Shown here: positions 35,974 through 46,267 of the stretch, one piece after another
How the letters are laid out: the number at the start of each line of letters is the position of its first letter
How positions within the stretch are numbered: the first letter of the stretch is position 1
From: Sanghuangporus weigelae
Lineage: Eukaryota > Basidiomycota > Agaricomycetes > Hymenochaetales > Hymenochaetaceae
NCBI GenBank assembly: GCA_033182465.1
Contig: CP137319.1
Location: 806,001-870,000, forward strand
DNA: 64,000 nt
Direction of reading: 5' to 3'
Program-made: the position numbers and the translations under genes
The notes under the pieces: model-generated
What the model was told of the DNA's origin: nothing
Database searches by the model: none
What the model saw: the letters and a program-made list of their open reading frames with translations, nothing else

Positions 35974-36028
35974 CAGGCGTGTGCGATAAGCGAAAGTTGG
36001 AATGCTATAGTATAATACATACATAATA
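35974..36028. other. Short 3' region of the DHH gene
   Basis: Between the DHH stop and the MITE described next. A polyadenylation signal may lie here or within the element. Confidence 0.3.
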
Positions 36029-36519
36029 CAGTTGAAATTGTCATAACACATAACGTCGGGAGAGGGCATTTCCTAATGCATTATGAAATTTTTGCAATGT
36101 GGTGCGTGGGAATAACCTTCCGCATTAAGTAAAATAATGTATTTTATTCTTTCTGCTTGAAATCAGCCTTTCTGGGGCTGATTTGGCATCGAATGAGTTA
36201 GCTGATGATGAAAGTATTTCACAAATCACTTCGGAAATCAACTATTCGTAACTGTAAGAACTTGGCAGCGATTAGAGGTATGACATAATAGTGACTAATG
36301 TTGAGAAATTATGTACAAATATGGAGATTGACATTCATGTTTGGACAAATTTCCCCAAAATAGTGCATTGAAATGCATAAATTGACCCAGAATGCAATGC
36401 ATTATGCAATACGAAATTTTTGCATAATTTCCCTTCTCCCAAGTCGGGAGAAGCCTAAACCTAATGCATTATAAGATTTATGCGTTATGATTCTATGCAC
36501 TATGACAATTTCAACTGTA
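36027..36519. mobile_element. 489-bp non-autonomous DNA element (Tc1/mariner-like MITE)
   Basis: Terminal inverted repeats begin CAGTTGAAATTGTCATA at 36029 and end with the reverse complement at 36517; the first 17 bases match exactly. Beyond that, both arms share patchy blocks such as a GTCGGGAGA run and TAATGCATTA. The element is flanked on both sides by TA (36027-36028 and 36518-36519), as expected for Tc1/mariner and Stowaway-type insertion, and the CAGT start agrees. It has no open frame of its own and is AT-rich with many ATGCAT/TGCATTA repeats. It sits in the 3' gap between the DHH gene and ZIM17. Confidence 0.75.
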
Positions 36520-36665
36520 TAGACTTGAGCAGAGCGCGGAAATGTATCGAGAACAAAATGCGACAAAATCTGAAAACGCATCAATTTGCTGGTTAAGCTG
36601 CAAAATAATATGGATACACTTACTTGAATCTAGACTTAGGAAGAACGAAGCAAATCGGAGATAAT

Positions 36666-37375
36666 TCACTCAACGTATTCGACAACGCCGTCGGAGCCTA
36701 TTCGACCTCGCGAAACCGTTTGGCCCTTTGCACTCATGATATCCTCTATAGTCTTTAATGTTCCATCACCTGTGCCTTCTGTTGTTTTGAACCATCCCAA
36801 ATGATCAGCAATAAGGTGTCTGAAAATAAATCAACCCGTTAAAAATGGCCATCGACGTGAATCATATTAAGCACAAACCTATTCTTGCACTTCGGACATT
36901 GAACAATGACGATTCCCCGTTCATACGCTCGCTTCGTGAAGCCGTGCGTCGAACGCTCATGACAATTCGTAACGGTACATGTAAACGTCAGTTGCAGACG
37001 GGGTTCTTTCGTTTCTGCTGCACTGGCTTCTGTAGACGATGAAGACGAGACACTTGCGCTCACACTCGCTTCTTGCGTTAATTTCGCAGAAGTATGTAGA
37101 CTTCGTGACCGTCGCGCCCGTGATGTAGAGGAAGCCGTAGAATACGTCACAAGCGGACGCGCTGCAAGCTTCAGTCGAAATCGAAGCTGGACAGCGATAC
37201 TAGGAGAAAGAGACGGATGGATTACGATGAGACTTCTCAGCGGGGGCGGAATGCCCATGTTTGTGAATTTAAAAAGTCGAGAGGGCAGCATGCTCGTCGC
37301 TGTTTCTTGGGGTTGGAACTCAACGCTGAGGGACGAGACGCGTGCACGATTCGGAAGATGCCGACATCTTATCAC
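36666..37375 (-). CDS. ZIM17: Mitochondrial Hsp70 escort protein, DNL zinc finger (Zim17/Hep1)
   Basis: DNL-type zinc-finger protein that keeps mitochondrial Hsp70 soluble in the matrix. After a long presequence rich in Arg/Ser (LRFRLKLAARPLVTYSTASS, RRSRSLHTSAK) and a Ser/Thr linker, the zinc-finger part reads LTFTCTVTNCHERSTHGF, TKRAYERGIVIVQCPKCKNR and, after one intron, HLIADHLGWF. The four cysteines (CxxxxC and CPKC) and the DHLGWF motif are all present. The C-terminus is TIEDIMSAKGQTVSRGRIG ending EYVE. Two exons; the intron starts AATAG|GTTTGT. The start is open: ATG 37375 gives MIRCRHLPNRAR, while ATG 37291 (MLPSRLFKFTNMG) gives a more usual length. A fold-back element ends 31 bp upstream of the first ATG. 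Confidence 0.88.
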
Positions 37376-37405
37376 GAAATATCACGTGAAAAAAGTTTGC
37401 CGACC

Positions 37406-37658
37406 AATTTAGCATTTTATCGATGATGATAAATGAATTGATATGTAATTTAATATTTTTAATATCATTATGCATGTCCTCATTTGGGATATTTAGAATA
37501 TCATCAAAGCAGATATCCTTAAAAATTAAAATGATTGGTCAATCAAAATATCTGCTTTGATGATATTTTAAGAATCCCAAACGGGGACATGCATAATAAT
37601 ATTAAAAATATCAAATTACATATCAATTCATTTATCATCATCGATAAAATACTAAATT
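37406..37658. mobile_element. 253-bp fold-back (palindromic) MITE upstream of ZIM17
   Basis: Two nearly identical inverted arms, 37406-37516 and 37548-37658, about 111 nt each, separated by a 31-nt loop. The outer arm end reads AATTTAG(C/T)ATTTTATCGA and runs on through TGATGATAAATGAATTGAT; arm ends near the loop read ATCATCAAAGCAGATAT. Few mismatches separate the arms, which points to a recent insertion or to a selected hairpin. A possible ACC duplication flanks it (37403-37405 and 37659-37661); TA on either side of the ends is an alternative, so the family is not settled. No coding capacity. Confidence 0.75.
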
Positions 37659-40600
37659 ACCTAGTGCTACATGTTCTAATACTTAATTAGATTCTAATCT
37701 AACATAAAGGTCCGTTTTTGTGTAGAATATTGCGGCGCAAGATATTTCCTGTATTCTACGTGCAGTTCGGCGAACCTCCAAGTTCCCTATCCAGAAATGG
37801 CTGGCAAGTTCGTCACAGCTAAAGAAGTTCACGGTCTCTCTTTTTGGCTCCTATTGCTCTGATTGTCCACTCTATCCGCCAGGTCAAAGAATATATCGTA
37901 TCTGATTGGTATTTATTGAGCCGAGACACTAGCTTTTGCAGTGAATGGCCGGTTTTTGAAGGCGCAAAGCTCAAACTTCGAAGCCTAACACTCTGGTGGT
38001 GAGCGATTCTGTTCGTTCGTTTTATTAAGTAAAGTTCCAGTTCCAGTTCCTAAGTAATCATGACGCCCCAGTAATGATATTTAGTATCTACTTCGGTTCT
38101 GTGCACAAGAGAATCCGGCAAGGGGAGTTCTGTGGGAAGCACGCAACTATAGATTCTGAATGCGCCAAGTTATCAGACGACGAAAGCAGGTTCTTGGTCT
38201 AAACACGCAATGGACAATGCTTCCTCAAACTGCTCAAGCTGCTGCGATCATACGAGCGCAGGTCTTGGAGAGGTCCTTAAGACGACGAAAGAACCTGCGA
38301 CCTTGAACGCATCAATTTGGCTTCTGACCTCTAAGCTAAGGAACTCAATTGACCGGGTTCATCTGATTCAATTCAACTTCACGATAACATACACCAGTGT
38401 TCCACATGGTCAGGTCCGGTGGCAGCGCAGACGAATTATTTTCCAAGCTTTGCCAAGGCGTCGGACGGACTGTGTCCGATTGTATTGCATAGAAATGCCC
38501 GTGACGCGACTATACCACCTTTGTTAATATCGGAGCGGAGTAAGTATCATGGATAAGAAATTTGCAAACGTATTTCAGTATTATGTATATTCAGAGGCGA
38601 TGGAATATTTCGGAGAGCTGGATTGCTCATAATAACCGGCATACGGCTTCTGGATTGGGATCTAATCGGCCCGTGATTAAGACTGTCATATAGAGTGAAG
38701 GGCAAAAGGCCACTGGATAACTGACTAGCCTACTGATGCATGAGAGCCAACAGAAGACCACCTCAAACTCAAGAAGGGCAAAAGGGTCGTGCCGTCCAGC
38801 ACCACTTCGATACTTACTCTTCTTTACACTATGTCGAATAGGATGATAAGCCGATCAAATTTTGACCCTTAATGACGAAGATACGAATTCACTTGTTCAC
38901 CATGTTATTTGCGGCTCTCGGGATGATAAGACATGATATGAAGCCCACAACGTTCACGACTGGTCGCTTCGAACATCGAGATTCAACTTCAAAGCTCTTT
39001 TCAAAAGAAAAGAAGAGAGAATTGCTGCGAATTTAAGGAGTTTGACCAGTCTCCAGCACAAGTCAAGTGTCAGCGATCCCAGATATTCAAGTTCTGATTC
39101 CATTTGTCTTCATCGGTTGCTTTATGTCCGTAGTCCAAGGCCAAGGCGACAACCTGCTCAATAGCATGACACGAGCGATTAACGCCGGAATGAGCAAATG
39201 CAGGCAATGAGGCATATATATACATACCTCAATGTGTCGCGATGCATCGTGATGGCGTCAAGAGAACTTTCCGCTGGGGATATTTGAGGCTTGCTACATG
39301 GGCATACCAAATGCTTTCAAAGGAAATTTTGGACATGATGAGTCATATCCCAAGTAGTCGTCCACCAAAATACCTGATTCATCGGTGAACTAACTGGTTT
39401 GTGCGTGTCTGCGTCGTCCTTCCAGGTCAAGTTATTAGAGGATGGGCTCGTTTTTGAACCAAGCAAAATCAGCATAATTCCCGCAGTGTGATGGAGTGTG
39501 ATTCCATGAAAATGAGATGTTTAGGACCGGTTCCGACAACTTAGATGAATCAATCCGAGGTCGTGTGTATGATAAGGCGCTGAAGGTGATGTAGGGGATG
39601 AAGCAGGGTGAAGGGGGACGGCGCTGATGGATTATGGACTTATAGATCGAGTGTTTCAGTAGGACCATATGTCGCACTTCGTGTAACCTGGTATAGTCTG
39701 TTGTATTCTCGTACCGTACCTGGACTTGGCAAGATAGCGAGAGGGTGCTAGACAGGACAAACGCTTCGAAGCACAAGAAATGCAATCGATCGTGGCAGGA
39801 GCTCGTACATGCGGTCCTCATTGAGGGCACGCGCAGCCTGCCCTGGCCCGACCCGACCACCAACAATTAATTCAAGAAATAATGGTAGGGTCGTCCTGAG
39901 TTCTTCGTAACCCTGCTCTAGGATGATTGAAGCTTCCCAAGTGACCAACTGCAACGCGATATTTGCATGTCAATTGCAAACAGAGCAGTTCGAAGCGACC
40001 GTCAGAATCACAAATAAGTGATCGCTGTGATCAACCAACACCACCAATTTCCATTCCAGGACGTTCAGGATACAATTCGGTCGGGTACTCCCGTTACGCT
40101 TCTACCGGCCGTGGGCTTCCGGCATCGGCGGCTCGGATGGTAGAAAGCCGATCTGCATTACGAACCACGAAATGAAGAGATTATTGGATTTAAAATTCCT
40201 GTCCTGAAATGCGACGAAACGGAAGCGCACCACATCCGATGCGGAGGACAGAAAAGCCTAAGTTACTGATTTCACTCAGAAAGACAGAAAGACCTCCCGT
40301 TCTTGGCACGGCAACTTTCCGGTTCGTTTCTGTGTTTTGTGAGGTCGCTTCCTTTTGATGTCTTCTTATGGAGAACTTGGCAGCGGAGGATCGATTTTCA
40401 ACCTTTTTTAGCATGTTATTTTTTCCCGATCACCGCCACTGCCGATCGAGCGAAGACCCAAAAGTTCCTCGCAATGCATATCCTGAACTCATCAGATGAG
40501 GAGTCTGTACCCGGGGGACTGACTCAGGCAGGAGAATGGCATATAATCGTGACCCTGCACCGTACTCCGGTACATCAACTTCGGTGATCCGTTCACCCTC

Positions 40601-40891
40601 GATGGTCATGGAATTTGTCGGTAAATGCTGATAAGGACAAACCTGAATAGGTCACTCTGCCCAGCGAAATCTCGATGAGGTACACAGCAGCCTTGCATAC
40701 CTCAATTTTCTTATCTCCCAAACTCAAATATTTCTCTATTCTGCTCTGCTCCAACATATAAAGCACCCGCTTCACTCCGGCAGTGATTCTTTGCCTTCTT
40801 CTCCTACCTTTACTTTCTGTCCCTCGGGCCGTGCACTTTGCACACGATCTGCTTCCCGGTTCGGTAGCTAGAGCAGCTTGATAGTTGCGCG
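37659..40891. other. 3.2-kb stretch with no gene that I can model
   Basis: No continuous gene could be assembled on either strand. Exon-like fragments on the minus strand look protein-like, for example VVALALDYGHKATDEDKW near 39070-39150, DFAWFKNEPIL near 39430-39470, and QLVTWEASIILEQGYEEL with LFLELIVGGRVGPGQAARAL near 39830-39950. I could not join them with consistent splice phases or match them to a family. They may be the remains of a decayed gene. A short (GTTCCA) triple repeat lies near 38033-38050. The last 150 bp should contain the permease promoter. Confidence 0.3.
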
Positions 40892-43129
40892 ATGTCGTTA
40901 AAAGACAAAGACGCGAGTTCGAGCAGCGATAAAGTCTCCCTCGAGAAGGGTCTCGGTGGTGATGCCCTCGCCCATGCCGCCAGTGAGTGATAACTCATAA
41001 TTGGACCCCTTGGTTTCGCTCAATCCCCTATACAGTCGTCGATGACGAGCGTTATCACTTTGATGCTGCTGATCTTGACCGCGTACAGCGTAAACTGAAG
41101 CAGCGCCATGTCCAGATGTACGTCTTACTTTATGGCTTTGACATGTCCCTCGGTTCCAAGTCCCTTGTCCTGACTGTTGATGTGATGTTTGCAGGATTGC
41201 TGTGAGTGATGTCCTCCACATGGGACGCGGGCATGTGACCATGTGGTCGGAAATACACGCCCAGTTAACATGAATCGATTGACCAATCTGTTGTGTCAAT
41301 TTATAGATTGCTGGAACTCTTGGCACAGGTCTTTTCCTTGGCTCTGGTAGAGCTCTAGCCGGAGCTGGTCCACTTGGTTCCTTACTCGCCTATGCCCTCG
41401 TTGGCTCTGTTGCATACTCGTCAGCATCTACTTCCCAAGTCTTGTCCTACGATCCTTACAGATTCACAGATCACTATGCGCTGTCGGTGAAATGACCGCG
41501 CATGCTCCAGTTTCTGGCACATTCCCGCATTTTGCTACTCGTTGGGTAGATCCTGCGCTTGGTTTTGCGATCGGCTGGAATTACTTCTATGTAGGTAGCC
41601 GACAATCGAATAAAGTGCGTTCGGGATCTGATTGTTCGTTTGCATAGTCGAACGCCATTACAGTCCCCGTTGAGGTTACTGCCGCGCAGATTCTTTTGAC
41701 ATTCTGGGATGATAATGTTGGTTGTCAGGTATCGATACCTTGGATAGTGTGCTAATCATTTTCTTGCTCGACTAGGAAGACCACGTAGCGATTTACACCG
41801 CCGTGATTGCCGTCTGCACTTGCTTGATCAATGTCTTTGGGGTGCGATGGTTCGGCGAATCTGAATTTGTCTTCTCGATCATCAAAAGTACGCCGAATCT
41901 GCTTATTAGTCCATAGTCCCTCCGCATTAAGTCCAGATGTACAGTTACTTTGATCACTGGTCTTATCATCACCGGTCTCATCATCGACCTTGGAGGTGGA
42001 CCAGATGGTGACCGTCTCGGTTTCCGATACTGGAAGCACCCAGGTGCCATCGCGCAGTCTGATTTGGTCTCCCCCGACAAGGTTGACCTCGGCCGCTTCC
42101 TCGGTATTATATCTGTCCTAGTCCAGGCGGCGTTCTCATTCCAGGGTATGGAGCTTGTCGCAATCGCAGCTTCTGAGACGCAAAGCCCTCGAAGGAATAT
42201 TGCAAAGGCTGTTCGCCGTGTGTTCTATCGTATCCTTGTCTTCTATATGTTGGGTCTCTTCATCACGGGTTTACTCGTCCCATACGATGACCCAAATCTA
42301 CTCCAGGACACGGGCAATGCTGCGGAGTCACCGTATGTCATTGCGATAAACCGTGCCGGAATCAAAACTCTCCCTTCCATCATTAACGCTGCGATTTTCA
42401 CGAGCGCATTCTCCGCGGGAAATTCGTTCTTGTTCTGTGCATCGCGTATCTTGTACGGTCTATCAATCCGTGGTCAGGCGCCGAGGCTTTTCGCATACTG
42501 CACAAAGAACGGTCTTCCGATTGTAGCCGTTCTGACTGTGAGCTGTTTCGCATTCCTTGCGTTCATGAACACGTCCACAGATTCCGCGGAAGTCTTCAAG
42601 TTAGTCAAAATTTCATCGTCTCCTTTCGATAATCGTGTTCTGACCTTTGCATCTGTAGCTGGTTCGTTAATTTGACAACCGTTGCAGGCTTCTTCACCTG
42701 GTTTTCCATCAACCTGACGTTCCTCTTCTTCTGTATGTATAAATCTTGGCTTTCGGAATGATCGAGACTGATATACGAAATACAGACCGCGGAAAGAAAG
42801 CGCAAGGTTTCGACCGTACAAAGAGCGCGTATTACAGCGGATTGCAGCCGTGGCTATCGATATGGGGATGTTTCTGGTGTGGCCTATTCATCCTTATCAA
42901 CGGGTTTGACGTCTTCTTCGACTTCAATGCCTCTGGTTTCCTCACATCGTACATCAACATCCCATTGTTCTTCATCTTATACGTTGGATGGAAGTTCTAC
43001 AAGCGCACCAAAGTATGGAAGCCACACGAAATGGATTTCGTCACCGGCGTGCCGACGCTGGAGGAGACCGAGATTCCAGAGGATCCGCCTCGGACGATTC
43101 TCGAGAAAATTGCAGCTGTTATATTCTGA
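40892..43129 (+). CDS. Amino acid permease, fungal YAT family
   Basis: Plasma-membrane amino acid/proton symporter with about twelve transmembrane segments. The hydrophilic N-terminus MSLKDKDASSSSDKVSLEKG is followed by RVQRKLKQRHVQMIAIAGTL and GTGLFLGSGRALAGAGPLG (TM1, the substrate-binding GTGLFLGSG). Next come LCAVGEMTAHAPVSGTF, WVDPALGFAIGWNYFYSNAI, FWDDNV, TLITGLIITGLIIDLGGGPD, AAFSFQGMELVAIAASETQS, PRRNIAKAVRRVFYRILVFY, LVPYDDPNLL, AAIFTSAFSAGNSFLFCASR and LYGLSIRGQAPRLFAYC. The C-terminal part has YYSGLQPWLSIWG and KFYKRTKVWKPHEMDFVTG; the end is ILEKIAAVIF. Notably the exon 41195-41201 is only 7 nt (GATTGCT); with it the reading QMIAIAG is restored. About eight exons. The substrate cannot be specified. 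Confidence 0.9.
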
Positions 43130-43764
43130 GCAGAGGTTCTCCCTCCTTCGTTCTCTCTTGCTTCGTCTCGTTTTGTTCGATCGCACTCTTGTTATTCAGT
43201 TTGGTTAGCTGATGGTCAAGTTTCCACGAACACGATAAATTAGAATGACCTAACCCGATAAGTAATGTTCAAGGCCCCTCTATATATTCTCCGATATCTA
43301 TCTATTCAGACCCCTCTCCTCCGTTGCTTGCTCCCCGGCGCTTGTGCCGGCTGGCTCGTTACTCATCATGACTTTGGTGTCCATCCCAAAAGTGACCCCG
43401 TCTTGACTATTGTTGTTGTACGATTGGACTGTAATGCCCTCCATGCAATTGAAGTCGATGAATTCCTCGAAGACTATGTCATGATAGGTCAAATAGGCTC
43501 AGTAAGTAACAACAATTCAAAGCAAGTTGGATACGGAAATCAAGTGAAGTATGGCTTTTTGATAAAGCCTGCGACACAAAAATTCCCGAAGAGCTGCTGG
43601 TCGTTCGTGAAAGAGTACTACATAGCTGCAGAGTGAAAGTTGACTTTGTCACCGAAGGTTATAATAATACAAAACATTTGCATTACGTAATCTTAGACTT
43701 TCATTTTTCCCTTTTTCCCCCTTCTAGATCTGTCTCTACAATAAAAAAAAGCATTAACTCTAGC
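43130..43764. other. 3' spacer between the permease and the TRM140 gene
   Basis: 635 bp between convergent genes. A plus-strand open frame of 123 codons (43265-43636) occurs in it but has no recognisable motif and no supporting context, so I do not call it a gene. No repeats. Confidence 0.35.
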
Positions 43765-45614
43765 TTAATCCTCCCGTGGAATCAAAGTTCCAGTGTCTGA
43801 GCCAGGTAATGGGAGTTTACGAAATTTTCCTTGCATCCAGACCCGGTACATCTTTAGCTGGCGCTTTCGATTGATGAGCAAGCGCCGATCAATGCCGAGT
43901 TGCTCTATACTGAAAAGTGGATGAGATGGGCAGTCCGATGGCGACGCCGGGTGAGATGACGTGTTTATAGATGATAATGAGGGATGTGTTGAGGTGGAAG
44001 ACTCGGACTCGACGGATGAAGAGAAGGTGTGTATTGCGGAACAGGCGCGCCCATCTGTGCGATTGGGGAGAGTCGAATCAGCCAAGAATATACCGGCGCC
44101 TTCGACCGATGGAGGCGTTGATGGTTGAGAACGTTGTGCACCGGGAGTGTGGAGGACCGAGGGCGGCGCGTCTACCACAGCTTTGCCGCTGATGTGACTG
44201 TTTTCTTCGTCTTCATACACGATCTCGGGTGTCGGTATCGTCTTATATTTGGTCTGAGCGGGCGATCCCGTGAACATCACAGCAATATCATCTGGCATCA
44301 GAACAAACATTCAGTATAGCTGCGGATGAGATATTCCAATGGGTTGTGATCTTACCGAGTTCAAAGAAATACACGCGCGTTTTATCTCCACGAATGTAGA
44401 AATTGTCCTCGAGGAGTCGACCCTCTTTGAAACGTAGCTGGGTTAAATCATGTCGACCATAATCACGCAGAACGACGAGGCCTCCAGGACGAAGCATCTA
44501 ATGGCAAAACACCGTCTTAATGACAGTTCATACTTCGGGAATTAATGACGTACTTTGTAGATATTTGAGACGGCTCGGGCCCATTCGTTCGGATGCAGAG
44601 CACTGAGCACGAAAATTAATACGACGATATCGATAGACGAGGGTGCAATCCCTTCTGGAAGGCCATCGGTAGAGGTCAAATCCCAAACCGAAGACCGAAT
44701 GGAGCCAGCAGACGAAGACAAATAAAGCTCGTTATGCTGTGCTTTGGAAAATGATTAGGAAAAAAAAGCTACAGAAGCAATGTGGGGTTATCGCACTTGT
44801 ACGAGTTTGACCGCGTGGCTTGAATAATCGAACGCATATAAATGTAGGTCGGGATTCTGGTTCGCAGCCAATAAAGGGAAAACGGAATTTCCTGCGCCTG
44901 CAGTCACACTGGAGGTCAGCTCATGTACTAAAGAGAGCGAGCATAGCATGGAAGTACCGCATCCGATTTCTGCGATGGTAACAGGACCGGCCTGCTCGGA
45001 GATGAAGGATTAATGGGTCGGCATCGAAATGCACAGGAGCACTCGAATAAGAGCTTACGTTAGGCTGAGTTGCCTCAACGAGCTCAGGGAATTCTGTGTG
45101 AAGCCTTTTGAGTCAGTTCAAGAATTGCTCCAGTCGGAGGAAATTCGCGTTTGCATACCATTTACGATTTCGGAAGAAGTTGTCCGCATTCATTTTGTAG
45201 AAGTTATCCCTTTAGATGAGCATTTTGAGACTGAGTCTACGGGAAAGGCTTTCTGTCATTCACTTACCAGTGCTTTGCAGGCTTTTGGTTGTACTTCGTC
45301 TTCTCTTCTTCGGGTACGGGTTTAGCTCTCTGCCGGGCTAGGGAAGAAGCTATCCGCTCGTGGTGATCGTCCGGGGGTGGGACGTGATCCCAGGCATTCT
45401 TGCTCCAAACATCTGCGTCGGCTGTGAGAAACCTATCTTGACGTATAGACAATGAGTGGTATGAAAAAGTAAATTAAGAATTGACGATGGCGCACCTTGA
45501 ACCAAAAGGTGGCTTCTCTGCGAGAACATCGTGCACTGACGAGGCTGTCTTCTTGGGCTCTAGATTCAAAGATACCGAGCTAGATGCTTCACCTTGCACA
45601 GCTAGCGATGGCAT
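43765..45614 (-). CDS. TRM140: tRNA 3-methylcytosine methyltransferase (Trm140/METTL2 type)
   Basis: SAM-dependent methyltransferase that makes m3C32 in tRNAs. Start [20 protein letters not shown] at 45614. Early motifs are [20 protein letters not shown] and [10 protein letters not shown], then the FYKxNxxxFFxxRxW block, EFPELVEA, and the SAM site [17 protein letters not shown], with [95 protein letters not shown] and RVYFFELDDIAVMF. The end carries a serine-rich insert and the family tail [20 protein letters not shown]. All landmarks are present, in about eight exons. The Ser/Thr-rich insert before the tail is longer than usual. It may be the tRNA-Thr or tRNA-Ser type; that is not decidable here. 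Confidence 0.88.
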
Positions 45615-46267
45615 CAGTGGAAGAGGATGGTCTAAGCTGATCGTTTCGAGGAACCAAAGAAATTCTTGATTAACACTTGATTATTCCACTCGGGAGATAG
45701 ACCAGTAGAGCTGAATCAAGATGGCTTCGTGGAGATATCAGCAGATAGTGATATGCAGACTCTAAGCGAGATTGTCTAGGGATTGTAAGAGTAAGAGAAC
45801 GAACAGAATCGTGAGATCATCAGTGAAGGCACCTTCCTAAACGAGCACCGGTCACGATCGGATAGTTGCCGCCTGGTGAAGTGAATTCACTGTGTCCATT
45901 CTTCTCAGCGTCCTCCTTCCCCGCAGCTGCGAGGTCTTTTGCCAGGTGTGCTCGCCCTTTTCAATTTGCTTACCTTCGTCGCTCAACATCAAGTAAATTG
46001 CAGCTGAGAGCCATAGCTCGGTTCTTTAGCGCGTCACGCTTTGTATCCTTAAGCTCGCTCCGTTCCAGTTTGATTTACCGAGCGCTTGTCATCTCGTGCC
46101 GATATTCTTGAGACGACGGATACCCTCTCATCTTTCACTGCTCCGCAAACCGTGTTGTCTTACTGTGACTGTCGCTATCTGCTCCGGCGCATCGCGTATC
46201 TCAGAAACTCACATCATACTCTACATCACTCCTTTTTGGCGCCGACGCTCACAGACACACGAACATC
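45615..46267. other. Divergent spacer of the TRM140 and RhoGEF genes
   Basis: 653 bp with the promoters of both divergent genes and probably a long 5' leader of the RhoGEF. Short open frames on the plus strand look random. No repeats. Confidence 0.4.

Noticed and set aside
38210-38527. Plus-strand open frame of 105 codons
   Set aside because: No motif or context; chance length in a gene-poor region.
43265-43636. Plus-strand open frame of 123 codons between two convergent genes
   Set aside because: No recognisable motif, no splice or promoter context, and it lies where two 3' untranslated regions are expected.
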